From assembly GCF_013410665.1 (NCBI RefSeq), contig NZ_JACCFM010000001.1:3596001-3660000 (forward strand): DNA of 64,000 nt. Reading direction: 5' to 3'. The position numbers were made by a program, and so were the translations under genes. Below, piece by piece: positions 36,474 to 44,981 of the stretch. The DNA comes from Leifsonia psychrotolerans (GTDB lineage: Bacteria > Actinomycetota > Actinomycetes > Actinomycetales > Microbacteriaceae). Within the stretch, counting starts at the first letter, position 1; every line of letters starts with the position of its first letter. Under the pieces are notes generated by a model. That model saw only the letters and a list, made by a program, of their open reading frames with translations. It was not told the origin of the DNA and searched no databases.

Positions 36474-37703
36474 ATGGCTACGGCACAGGCATACGCCTAC
36501 ACCGGGCGTAATGCGCAGGGCAAGACTGTCAAGGGGCGTGTGGATGCTCCGAGCGAGGGGGCCGTCTCCAGTCGCCTGCACGCGATGGGAATCTCGCCGA
36601 TTTCTATCGCCGAGGCGCCGGAGGGCACGGGGCTGAACCGTGAGATCGCGATTCCGGGGTTCAGCTCGGGCGTTGGGCTGAAGGATCTCGCCATCATGAG
36701 TCGTCAGATGGCGACAATGATCGGGTCCGGTCTCTCGCTGCTGCGCGCCCTCAATATTCTGGCCGAGCAGACCGAGAATAAAACGCTGGCGAAAGTTCTT
36801 GCCCGCGTACGCGACGACGTTGAGACCGGCACGTCGGTGTCCGATGCGTTCGGCAAACACAGCGAGAGCTTCCCGCCGATCATGGTCAACATGATCAGAG
36901 CCGGTGAGGCTGGCGGTTTTCTCGACGGCGCGTTGGAATCGATCGCCGCGAACTTTGAGAAGGAGGTGAAGCTGCGCGACACCATCAAGTCGGCGATGAC
37001 GTACCCGGTGATCGTGTTGGTCATGTCGCTGGTCGCCGTCGCCGTCATGCTCATCTTCATCGTGCCCATCTTCGAGGAGATGTTCTCGGGCATGGGCGGG
37101 GGGCTGCCCGCGCCCACCATGCTGCTGGTCTACCTCTCGCGTTCAATGATCTGGGTGGTACCGCTCGGGCTTGTCGGCGGCATTGCGTTCGGGCTGTGGT
37201 GGCGGGGGAACAAGAACACCGACCGGGTGCGCGGCGCGGTCGACCCGTTCATGCTCAAGCTTCCCGTCTTCGGCCGGCTTCTGAAGAAGATCGCGGTCGC
37301 TCGGTTCAGCCGCAACTTCTCGAACATGATCGGCGCGGGTGTGCCGATTCTGACCGCGTTGAAGATCGTGGGGGAGACCTCGGGCAACTGGGTGATCGAG
37401 AAGGCGCTCGTGGAGGTCGCTGAGTCGGTGCGACAGGGGCAATCGATCGCAGCGCCGCTGTTGGCCCAGCCAGTGTTCCCACCCATGGTCACACAGATGA
37501 TCGCGGTCGGCGAAGACGCCGGTTCGCTTGAGCTGATGCTCGACAAGATCGCTGACTTCTATGACCAAGAAGTGCAGTCGGCCACGGAGCAGCTCACGGC
37601 CGCGATCGAGCCGCTCATGATCGCATTCCTCGGCGTTGTGATTGGCGGCATGGTCGTTGCCCTCTACATGCCGATTTTCAGCATTGCGAGCATGGTCAAA
37701 TAG
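36474..37703 (+). CDS. pilC: Type IV pilus inner-membrane platform protein PilC, copy 2
   Basis: A 409-residue GspF-family protein, the same length as copy 1 and very similar: LKDLAIMSRQMATMIGSGLS and the second-domain ARFSRNFSNMIGAGVPI, with RAGEAGGFLDGAL and AVGEDAGSLELML. Three membrane helices are in equivalent places. The ATG abuts the pilT TAA. Confidence 0.95.
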   Translation: MATAQAYAYTGRNAQGKTVKGRVDAPSEGAVSSRLHAMGISPISIAEAPEGTGLNREIAIPGFSSGVGLKDLAIMSRQMATMIGSGLSLLRALNILAEQTENKTLAKVLARVRDDVETGTSVSDAFGKHSESFPPIMVNMIRAGEAGGFLDGALESIAANFEKEVKLRDTIKSAMTYPVIVLVMSLVAVAVMLIFIVPIFEEMFSGMGGGLPAPTMLLVYLSRSMIWVVPLGLVGGIAFGLWWRGNKNTDRVRGAVDPFMLKLPVFGRLLKKIAVARFSRNFSNMIGAGVPILTALKIVGETSGNWVIEKALVEVAESVRQGQSIAAPLLAQPVFPPMVTQMIAVGEDAGSLELMLDKIADFYDQEVQSATEQLTAAIEPLMIAFLGVVIGGMVVALYMPIFSIASMVK

Positions 37704-37789
37704 TCGCGTTTGTGAGCACAACCGCGCCGCGATCGTCGCCGAAGAAGCGATATTCGCGGCGCCCGCACGGGGGACAAGAAATGAGCCTT

Positions 37790-37868
37790 TACCCCCGGAC
37801 TGGGGTGAGATTTTCTCAAATATACCCCTGTTCGCGGGGCGACACTGGGAGTTTTCTCCACATAGGCT
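37790..37868 (+). promoter_or_regulatory. Two C/G boxes and promoter of major pilin 2
   Basis: Box A at 37790-37806 (TACCCCCGGACTGGGGT) and box B at 37823-37839 (TACCCC-N7-GGGG) are 33 bases apart, about three helical turns. Between them lies GAGATTTTCTCA. TAGGCT at 37863-37868 is a candidate -10, about 34 bases from the centre of box B. The 223-base gap between pilC and the pilin is explained by this promoter. Confidence 0.6.
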
Positions 37869-37926
37869 GAGCACTCCTTCGACCCCGAAGGCTGGTCCCG
37901 ATTCACCTCTTGAATGGACAAACACA

Positions 37927-38406
37927 GTGCTCACGAAATCGCTCAACGCCCTCAACGCCCGTCGCAAGAACCTCACGGAAGGCGACGACACCGGTTTCAC
38001 CCTGATCGAGCTTCTCGTCGTGGTCATCATCATCGGCATCCTCGCTGCGATCGCCATCCCGGTGTACCTGGGCGTGCAGGACAGTGCGAAGGATTCCGGC
38101 ACCAAGTCCGACCTGGCGAACGCGAAGATCGCGGTCGTGGGCTACATGACCGACAACTCCGGAAAGACGTACGCGGAGGCGTACACCGCACTGCTGGGAA
38201 CCGGTGGTGGGGCTACCGACCCTGTCGGCATCAAGTACGGTGCGACCCTCAGCAGTAACACCGTGTCGATCGTCGAAGCGACGCCCGTAGACGCCAAGTT
38301 CCCCTTCTGCCTTATTGGAACGAGCAAGAGCTCAGGCGCCTCAAAATTCAACGTGACTGATAAGGGTGTTCTCAAGGGGACCGTCTGTGGAGTTGACACT
38401 CCGTAA
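37927..38406 (+). CDS. pilA: Type IV major prepilin, copy 2
   Basis: A 159-residue prepilin. The 23-residue leader (related to that of copy 1: L-x-A-L-x-x-R-R-x-N-L) ends in TG before FTLIELLVVVIIIGILA; Glu5 is present. The first ~25 mature residues are almost identical to pilin 1, but the globular domain has diverged and carries two Cys (KFPFCLIG and GTVCGVD) able to form a C-terminal disulfide loop. GTG 37927 is preceded by GGACAAACACA. A strong hairpin follows. Confidence 0.93.
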   Translation: MLTKSLNALNARRKNLTEGDDTGFTLIELLVVVIIIGILAAIAIPVYLGVQDSAKDSGTKSDLANAKIAVVGYMTDNSGKTYAEAYTALLGTGGGATDPVGIKYGATLSSNTVSIVEATPVDAKFPFCLIGTSKSSGASKFNVTDKGVLKGTVCGVDTP

Positions 38407-38420
38407 GTTCGCGCTGATCG

Positions 38421-38449
38421 GGTGGGGCGCCGCACCGCGGTGCCCCACC
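38421..38449 (+). terminator. Hairpin after major pilin 2 (attenuator or mRNA stabiliser)
   Basis: A 13-bp stem (38421-38433 with 38437-38449, one G-U pair) around a three-base loop, 15 bases after the pilin stop, with no T run. Same position as the hairpin after pilin 1 but a different sequence. Confidence 0.55.
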
Positions 38450-38506
38450 GCACCAGTTTCACGGTAGCCAACCGCCCTAACGCCCGAAGTCAGAGGGAGG
38501 TGAATC

Positions 38507-39865
38507 ATGAAGAGCACGAGAGCCCGTCTGGATGTCACGTCGGCCCGTGAGGCCGGCCTCTCACTCGTCGAGGTGATCGTCGCGATGATGGTCTTCGCGA
38601 TCCTCTCCATCGGTGTGATCTTCTCCTTGATGACCATGCTCACGCAGACCGTCGACTCGCGTGCGCGTGAGGTCGCTGCGAACCTCGCCGCTCAAGAGAT
38701 CGATTCCGCCCGATCGGCCTCTGATCTGTTCGCACTTCTGGACGCCGATCTTGCTCCCGTCACGGTGAACGGTCAGACGTTCGCCGTGCACCGGTCGACC
38801 CAGTGGGTCTCAGACCCCACCCAAGACGTCGCCTGCGGAGCCGCAAAAGGGGCTCTCCAGTACAAGCGTGTCAACGTCACCGTGAGGTGGAGTGGAATGC
38901 GTGGCGACACTCCCGTGCGCGCCGATACTCTGCTCGCTCCCAAGTCTCGAATCAGCGACGAGACTCAGGGCGTCATCCTGGTGTCGGTCTCGAACGAACT
39001 TGGTGAGGGCGTCGAGGGCGTCACCATCACCATCAGCCCATCGATCACCCCGGCGCCCAGCGCGACCGACGCACAGGGCTGCAGCTATCTACTCAAGGTT
39101 CCGCCGGCTGCGTACACAATCACGGTGAAAAAGCCTGGCTATGTCGACAACATGCAGAAAGTGGCCCCGAGCACACCGCTCACCATCGCGGCGGGAGCAT
39201 CGCTCTCGGCCAAATTCACGATGGACAAACTGCTTCCCCTGAATCTCGCCTACGCGAGCGAATTCGCGGCAGTCGGAGTAAAGATCCCCACCAAGATGAG
39301 CACCAGTCTTCTGCATTCGACCGACGTTCCCCTCGACTCGGTCGCCCCGGCGGCGGCGCTCAGCCGATCCGTCAGCCTGTACCCATTCCGCGATGGGTAC
39401 GCCGCGGTAGCGGGCAACTACTTGGCGAAGAACGATGTCACACCCGGATGCCTGTCGCCGAACCCCGTGGAATGGCCGGCCGGCGCCGATGAGACGGGGC
39501 TACCCATCGCCGCACAAGCTCCTCAAGCGATAGTTCCAGCGGTTGGAGCGACGGCGCAGGTGCCCATGGGCGTCGTGGCAGTGGCCAGAAGCGGCACAGA
39601 AACAGTCGTCACGGCTGTATCGGTGGCTGCCCCAGCGGGAACCGCGGATCCCGGCTGTGCGCAACTCACGATGACCTATACGTTCGGCGCAGTCTTGGCG
39701 GCAACCCCCGTCACGCTTGCCTTGCCTTTCGGCTCGTGGCAGTTGTACTACGGTGCGACCGCCAACGCAGCGAAGAAGGTCCCGCAGGCGAACATGACGG
39801 TCACGTCGCCCTCGAAATTGACCGCCGGCATTGTGACGCTCGACCCCCGAAAGCGTGTGCCGTGA
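38507..39865 (+). CDS. Minor pilin with an inserted carboxypeptidase-regulatory/Ig-like domain, operon 2
   Basis: A 452-residue protein. A 17-residue leader ending AG precedes LSLVEVIVAMMVFAILSIGV, with Glu5. Residues 30-150 form a PilV-like part. Residues about 154-225 resemble a carboxypeptidase regulatory-like (transthyretin-fold) domain: VILVSVSNELGEGVEGVTIT, a Y-L-L-K-V-P-P-A-A-Y-T-I-T segment and VKKPGYVD. The rest is a further beta-rich region. Such Ig-like inserts are used in surface display and adhesion. GGGAGGTG precedes ATG 38507. At 452 residues it is about twice the size of typical minor pilins; operon 1 has no equivalent insert. Confidence 0.8.
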   Translation: MKSTRARLDVTSAREAGLSLVEVIVAMMVFAILSIGVIFSLMTMLTQTVDSRAREVAANLAAQEIDSARSASDLFALLDADLAPVTVNGQTFAVHRSTQWVSDPTQDVACGAAKGALQYKRVNVTVRWSGMRGDTPVRADTLLAPKSRISDETQGVILVSVSNELGEGVEGVTITISPSITPAPSATDAQGCSYLLKVPPAAYTITVKKPGYVDNMQKVAPSTPLTIAAGASLSAKFTMDKLLPLNLAYASEFAAVGVKIPTKMSTSLLHSTDVPLDSVAPAAALSRSVSLYPFRDGYAAVAGNYLAKNDVTPGCLSPNPVEWPAGADETGLPIAAQAPQAIVPAVGATAQVPMGVVAVARSGTETVVTAVSVAAPAGTADPGCAQLTMTYTFGAVLAATPVTLALPFGSWQLYYGATANAAKKVPQANMTVTSPSKLTAGIVTLDPRKRVP

Positions 39866-40575
39866 GCCGCGCCGAAGCCCAGCAGGCTCCCCTCAGGCGC
39901 ACGATTGCGGCGCGTGGCACAGACGGCGGAATCAGCCTGATCGAGCTGCTGGTGACCATGGTGCTGGTTGGTATTCTCAGTGCGATTGTGGTCGGAGTCT
40001 TTGTCAACTCCTCGAGCTCGGTGACGCGGGGCAGCGCCGCAACCATCAACACCTCAACCGCGGCGAACGTCATGAATGAGACGAGTCGCGTCATCCGCTC
40101 GGGTGCAACCAACCCGGTCGCGGGGGGCACGGACGCCCCGGCATTCGTCACAGCCAAAGCTGAGCAGCTCGTTCTGTATTCCTATGTCGACGTCACGGCG
40201 GTGAGTCCACAGCCGGTGAAGGTTGAATTCGCCGTTGATCCCGCGACCCGGCTGCTCGTCGAGAAGCGCTGGTCGGCGAAGGCAGGTGCAACCGGGCTGT
40301 GGATCTTCGACGGAACGAATCCGTTGACGTCGACCCGCACGATGCCAGGAAAGATCACCGCGCCTGCGGCACCCGCAACGGTGTTCAGTTACCTGGACTC
40401 CACAGGCGCACTCCTCACCATTCCCGGTTCGGGTTTCACTGCGGCGCAACTCGCCACGATTGCGTCGGTCAAAGTCACGCTTGTTGTGCAGGCAGCTGAG
40501 GGGGCATCGGCCAAGCCGGTCACGCTTGTCAATTCCATCCGACTTCCGAACCTCTCGTTTAAGGCAGGACCCTGA
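39862..40575 (+). CDS. Minor pilin (PilW-like), operon 2
   Basis: A 237-residue prepilin-like protein. The leader ends in GG before ISLIELLVTMVLVGILSAIV, with Glu5. The C-terminal domain is Ala/Thr-rich and has no Cys. GTG 39862 overlaps the upstream TGA by four bases, and the stop shares a base with the next ATG. Confidence 0.82.
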   Translation: MSRAEAQQAPLRRTIAARGTDGGISLIELLVTMVLVGILSAIVVGVFVNSSSSVTRGSAATINTSTAANVMNETSRVIRSGATNPVAGGTDAPAFVTAKAEQLVLYSYVDVTAVSPQPVKVEFAVDPATRLLVEKRWSAKAGATGLWIFDGTNPLTSTRTMPGKITAPAAPATVFSYLDSTGALLTIPGSGFTAAQLATIASVKVTLVVQAAEGASAKPVTLVNSIRLPNLSFKAGP

Positions 40576-42353
40576 TGATCTGGCTTTCACAACGACTCCA
40601 CCGCACAGAGTCAGAGCGCGGCTTCGCCATGGTCATGGTGCTCGGCATCGGCGTGGTGCTTCTCATTGTGATGGTCACGGCGATGACCTTCTCTGTTGGC
40701 GGGTTGAAAAAGGCGAAGCAGGATCAGGACTCGGCGGGGGCGTTGTCGGCGGCCTATGCGGGCGTCGACGAGTATCAGAGCCGACTCACGGGCGACAGTT
40801 CGTACGGGCAATACGGCAACAAGAAGGCAGATCTGACGGTGAAGACCGGGAGCAAGGTCATACCGCCCATCTCGCCGAACCCCGCTTTCGATGTCGACAA
40901 GGCCGGTGGCTGGGCGAGTGTGCAAGGAAGCGGTGGCACAGCGTGGTTCCGCTACGAGGTGGACAACTCACGGTTTCAAGATTCGGGTGTTCTCCGCGTG
41001 CGCTCCACCGGCAAGGTCGGAGAGGCCACACGGTCAGTTGTGGCGAACCTGAAGGGGCGGGGGTTCATCGATTTTCTGTACATCACCGACTATGAGATCC
41101 AGGACCCCCAGTTCACTGTCGACGGCGCAGGAAAATCCACCTGCATCGACCCCAAATACGCCTGGGAGGTGACCGGATTTCGCACGGGCTGCACCGAGAT
41201 CACGTTCGCGGGAGGCGACATTCTGAACGGCCCGGTGCACTCCAATGACGTCATGCACATCTGCGATGCAACCTTCACCATGACCGTCACATCGGCCTAC
41301 CCCACGTATCCCCACTATTCCAAGACGACCGGTGGCAACGGCGGGGCCACCTGCACCGGTCAGAAATGGGGAACGCCACCCACGGGCGGGCCCCCGAGCG
41401 TCGACTCGTCGGTGACCTTCCCCAAGACGAACTCCGACATGAGACGGGAAACGCAGGTCGATCAGCCGCAGGATGTTCCGCGCCCGGGCTGTCTTTACAC
41501 CGGGCCGACCAAGATCACGTTCACGAACGATGGCTATATGACCGTGCGCTCGCCGTGGACCCTCTACACCCAGGCCGGTGCGAAACAGGCTCCCGCTGCG
41601 GGGGTCATTCTGGCGGAGTGCGGCACTCCGGGCACCGGCGGGCTCGGCTCGGTGGCCGGGCAGAAGATCAAAGTTCCCGATAACAACCTGATTTTCGTGC
41701 AGGCTGTGCCAGGGGGTAGCGCCGACCCGAACTACTGGGCGTCGACCCCGCCGAGCCCCGGCTTTACCGGCTGCACCGGGGTTGACACCACTGTCGTCGG
41801 TAACGGAATCGGCTACCCCTCGAAAGTGGGTTCGACCTTCGAGGTGGCGCCTTCCACAACGGCGTATGGCTGCCGGAACGGCGATGTCTTTATTCAGGGG
41901 GCGTTGAAAGGGAGGGCAACTGTTGCGGCGGCCAACTACGTCTATGTCACGGGTGAACTCACGTACGCCGATGTGGATCGGGACATGCTGGGCCTCGTCG
42001 GCAACCATGCGGTGTGGGTGTGGAACCCCGTCGACAAAAACAACAAAACTCTGCTCACGGATGGCTTCCGCACGATCCAGGCGGCAATCCTCTCGGTGGA
42101 CAACACCTTCATGGTGCAGAACTACAACCTGGGTTCCAAGCGTGGCGAACTGCGGGTGACGGGTGCGATCGCCCAAAAGTATCGAGGCATCGTCTCGCAA
42201 AACGGCGGCTACGTGAAGCGGTACAACTACGATGGGCGGTTGAAAACGACAGCCCCACCCAAGTTCCTCACGCCCGTATCGACGACCTACGGAACGACTC
42301 TGGTTGCTGACACCGCGCGGGCCTTCACCGCGGACGGAAATCCCGTTCCATGA
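40575..42353 (+). CDS. PilX-like pilus protein, operon 2
   Basis: A 592-residue protein. A 16-residue leader ending ERG precedes FAMVMVLGIGVVLLIVMVTA; residue 5 is not Glu, as in PilX/GspK proteins. The soluble part has repeated Cys-containing segments and a C-terminal region (YVYVTGELTYADVDRDMLGL...GAIAQKYRGIVSQ) like that of other PilX-type pilus proteins in Gram-positives. No Q-x-W lectin repeats are seen, unlike the operon-1 counterpart. It is coupled to its neighbours by one-base and four-base overlaps. Confidence 0.78.
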   Translation: MIWLSQRLHRTESERGFAMVMVLGIGVVLLIVMVTAMTFSVGGLKKAKQDQDSAGALSAAYAGVDEYQSRLTGDSSYGQYGNKKADLTVKTGSKVIPPISPNPAFDVDKAGGWASVQGSGGTAWFRYEVDNSRFQDSGVLRVRSTGKVGEATRSVVANLKGRGFIDFLYITDYEIQDPQFTVDGAGKSTCIDPKYAWEVTGFRTGCTEITFAGGDILNGPVHSNDVMHICDATFTMTVTSAYPTYPHYSKTTGGNGGATCTGQKWGTPPTGGPPSVDSSVTFPKTNSDMRRETQVDQPQDVPRPGCLYTGPTKITFTNDGYMTVRSPWTLYTQAGAKQAPAAGVILAECGTPGTGGLGSVAGQKIKVPDNNLIFVQAVPGGSADPNYWASTPPSPGFTGCTGVDTTVVGNGIGYPSKVGSTFEVAPSTTAYGCRNGDVFIQGALKGRATVAAANYVYVTGELTYADVDRDMLGLVGNHAVWVWNPVDKNNKTLLTDGFRTIQAAILSVDNTFMVQNYNLGSKRGELRVTGAIAQKYRGIVSQNGGYVKRYNYDGRLKTTAPPKFLTPVSTTYGTTLVADTARAFTADGNPVP

Positions 42354-43237
42354 TTCCTCCCGGGGTGAATGAGGCGTCGGTGATTCTCACGGTGACGGCG
42401 GGAGTCTTCGGCCTGCTCGTCGGCTCATTCCTGAACGTCGTCGTCTATCGGGTGCCGAATGGAATGTCGGTCGTCTCGCCGCCCAGCACCTGCCCACGGT
42501 GTGGCAGCGGGATCAAACCGTTCGACAACATCCCAGTCGTGTCATGGCTGCTATTACGAGGGAAATGCCGCAACTGCGCCACTGCGATTTCGGTGCGATA
42601 TCCGTTGGTCGAGCTCGGTACAGGGGTCGCGTTCGCGGTTGTCGTGTGGGGTCTTGTGGCTGGCGGGGTCTCGACAAGCTCGACCAGCGGGTTCGGCTCG
42701 ACCAGCGAGATCGGCTCGACCAGCGGGACCGTCGCGGGCGTCCTCACCGTCATCGCATTCCTCTATCTAGCGGCGATCAGCATCGCGCTGGCCGTGATCG
42801 ACCTCGATGTGAAGCGTCTGCCGAACGCCATCGTGCTGCCGAGCTACATCGTCGGCGCCGTGCTACTCGGTGCCGCCGGGCTGCTCGGCGGTGACCTCGA
42901 CGCGCTACTTCGCGCCGGAATCGGGCTCGCCGTGCTCGGGCTCGCCTACCTGCTGATGGCGCTCGCCTACCCGGGTGGCATGGGGTTCGGCGATGTGAAG
43001 CTGGCCGGTGTCCTCGGCCTCTATCTTGGCTTTCTCGGCTGGGGCGAGCTCATCGTCGGTGCGTTCGCTGCATTCGTGCTCGGCGGTCTCTTTTCGATCG
43101 GGCTGCTCCTGACTCGTAAGGCCACCCGCACGAGCGGTATTCCCTTCGGCCCGTGGATGCTGGCGGGCGCGTGGGTCGGCATCTTCTTCGGCGGTTCCCT
43201 GTGGAGCGCCTATCTCTCGCTCCTCGGCGTCGCATGA
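42350..43237 (+). CDS. pilD: Prepilin peptidase/N-methyltransferase PilD, copy 2
   Basis: A 295-residue paralogue of the PilD encoded at 29214. CPRC...CRNC zinc tetrad, IDLDVKRLPN and GFGDVKLAG are intact, so both protease and methyltransferase parts should work. The loop after the second membrane segment (about residues 103-128) is a Ser/Thr/Gly-rich run (GGVSTSSTSGFGSTSEIG...) encoded by a REP-like DNA repeat; copy 1 has unrelated sequence there. ATG 42350 overlaps the upstream TGA. Confidence 0.94.
   Translation: MIPPGVNEASVILTVTAGVFGLLVGSFLNVVVYRVPNGMSVVSPPSTCPRCGSGIKPFDNIPVVSWLLLRGKCRNCATAISVRYPLVELGTGVAFAVVVWGLVAGGVSTSSTSGFGSTSEIGSTSGTVAGVLTVIAFLYLAAISIALAVIDLDVKRLPNAIVLPSYIVGAVLLGAAGLLGGDLDALLRAGIGLAVLGLAYLLMALAYPGGMGFGDVKLAGVLGLYLGFLGWGELIVGAFAAFVLGGLFSIGLLLTRKATRTSGIPFGPWMLAGAWVGIFFGGSLWSAYLSLLGVA
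42665..42730 (+). repeat. REP-like element inside pilD copy 2
   Basis: GGGGTCTCGACAAGCTCGAC followed by CAGCGGG, then two more CTCGACCAGCG units. The same unit occurs in the intergenic clusters at 48237 and 50256. It is in frame and keeps the gene open. Confidence 0.85.
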
Positions 43238-43270
43238 GGACTGTCAGTTCAGAAACAAAGGAGTAGGCCC

Positions 43271-44320
43271 ATGGCAACGAGTGTCGTCGGAATAGACATC
43301 GGCAGCGCCGCGCTGCGCGCGGTGGAGGTACGCGATCCAGCGAAGGCCAAGCCAACGCTGCAGCGCTACTTTGAGGTCGCGCTCCCCGCCGGAGCAGTGT
43401 CCAGTGGTGAGGTCGTCGAGCCCAACACTGTCGCCAGCGCGCTCAAAGAGCTGTGGAGCAAGGGCGGGTTCAAGACCAAGAACGTGGTGCTCGGCATGGG
43501 CAACCAGCGTGTGCTTGCTCGTGACCTGACAGTTCCCAAGATGTCGCGTGCACGCATCCGTGAGTCGCTCCCCTTCGAGGTGCAGGAGATGCTGCCGGTT
43601 CCGGTCGCGGAGGCGCTGCTCGACTTCTACCCGATCTCAGAGTCGATGGGAGAGCACGGGCCCGTCGTCAACGGATTGCTTATTGCGGCGGTGAAAGAAG
43701 CGGTGCTCGGCAACGTGAAAGCCACCCAACTGGCCGGTCTCACCACCGTCGACGTCGACCTGATTCCGTTCGCGCTCACCCGTGTGATGCTGGCCAGACC
43801 GCGCCTGATGGGCACCGTCGCCCTCATCGATGTGGGCGCGAGCACGACCAGTGTCGTCATCGCCAAAAACGGCGTGCCTCAGTTTGTGCGCATCATTCCG
43901 ACGGGTGGGGACGACCTCACCCGCGAGCTCATGACCGGGCTTGAGACGGATCCCCAGACTGCAGAATCCGCCAAGCGGGCGCTGGGATTGGCCGCTGCGA
44001 TCTCCACTCCTGCCGAGCAGAAGGCCCTGGAGATTATCTATCGGGTGGCCAGCGACCAGCTGACCAGTCTGCGGAACACCATCAATTACTGGATCAATAC
44101 GCGCCCGACTGACCCGGTTCAGCGCATTGTGGTGAGCGGCGGGGGAACCCGGCTGGTCGGGCTGCCCGAAGCGCTGGCCGAGATGACACGACTCGAGGTC
44201 GTTGCGGGCGATCCGTTCGCCGAGATTGGCTTGGCGCGCGGTGTCAATGCCGAGCAGCTTCGCGGCAGTGGCTTGGATTTCGCCGTGGCCTTTGGCCTGG
44301 CCCTGGGGTGCGCAGCATGA
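43271..44320 (+). CDS. pilM: Pilus assembly ATPase-fold protein PilM, copy 2
   Basis: A 349-residue actin-like protein, the same length as copy 1. VVGIDIGSAALRAVEV, ALIDVGASTTSVVI and VVSGGGTRLVGL mark the nucleotide-binding motifs. AAAGGAG precedes ATG 43271. Overlaps pilN by four bases. Confidence 0.94.
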   Translation: MATSVVGIDIGSAALRAVEVRDPAKAKPTLQRYFEVALPAGAVSSGEVVEPNTVASALKELWSKGGFKTKNVVLGMGNQRVLARDLTVPKMSRARIRESLPFEVQEMLPVPVAEALLDFYPISESMGEHGPVVNGLLIAAVKEAVLGNVKATQLAGLTTVDVDLIPFALTRVMLARPRLMGTVALIDVGASTTSVVIAKNGVPQFVRIIPTGGDDLTRELMTGLETDPQTAESAKRALGLAAAISTPAEQKALEIIYRVASDQLTSLRNTINYWINTRPTDPVQRIVVSGGGTRLVGLPEALAEMTRLEVVAGDPFAEIGLARGVNAEQLRGSGLDFAVAFGLALGCAA

Positions 44321-44979
44321 GCCGCGTCACGAACGCCGTGACCCTCCTGGTCGGCGGCGAGCCGCGCGTGGACCTGCTTCCACCCGAGATTCTGAAGGAA
44401 CGAACAGCCCAGCTCGTCGGTCGCCGACTCGGCGTCGGGGTGATCGGCGTTCTGGTGGTCGTGCTGCTCGGTGCCGGCGCGGCGACGGTCTATGCGATGC
44501 AATCGCAGGAGGCGCTGCTCGTCGAACAGGCGCGCACGGCTGAACTTCTACAGGAGCAGGCCACCTATTCAGAAGTCCGCACCGTGCAGAGCCAGCTCGC
44601 CCTGGTCGAGGCGGCACAGCAGGTCGGAGCATCCACGGAGATCGACTGGAAGGCCTACCTTGAGCAGGTCAGGGCCACGCTTCCCGGCAGCGTCTCGATT
44701 GACACGGTGAGCGTCGACACCGCATCCCCGATGGCAATCTTTGCTCAGCCCACGGCTCCGCTGCAGGGCGAGCGTGTCGCCACGATCAGTTTCACCGCGA
44801 CAAGCATGGTGCTGCCCGACGTACCTACGTGGCTCGCCGCGTTGAAGACCCTTCCGGGTTACTCGGATGCTCTGCCCACCTCGGTCACACTCGATTCCAC
44901 AACTGGCGTCAACACCGTCAGCATCACGATGCACGTCAATTCAGCGGCGTTCGCGCAGCGCTTCGTTACGGAGAAGTAG
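44317..44979 (+). CDS. pilN: Pilus alignment protein PilN, copy 2
   Basis: A 220-residue bitopic protein. PRVDLLPPEI (about residue 14) is the PilM-binding motif; a membrane helix at about 33-58 and a periplasmic-equivalent alpha/beta domain follow. Collinear with copy 1 (TEIDWKAYLEQVRATLPGSV). Confidence 0.9.
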   Translation: MSRVTNAVTLLVGGEPRVDLLPPEILKERTAQLVGRRLGVGVIGVLVVVLLGAGAATVYAMQSQEALLVEQARTAELLQEQATYSEVRTVQSQLALVEAAQQVGASTEIDWKAYLEQVRATLPGSVSIDTVSVDTASPMAIFAQPTAPLQGERVATISFTATSMVLPDVPTWLAALKTLPGYSDALPTSVTLDSTTGVNTVSITMHVNSAAFAQRFVTEK

Positions 44980-44981
44980 CC

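Noticed and set aside
37642..37926. N-terminal extension of pilin 2 into the pilC gene
   Set aside because: The open frame continues upstream, but it would overlap pilC and the promoter boxes and give a leader of over 100 residues; GTG 37927 gives a normal 23-residue prepilin leader.
42665..42730. Pseudogene call for pilD copy 2 because of the repeat insertion
   Set aside because: The insert keeps the frame and both catalytic Asp motifs and the Cys tetrad are intact.
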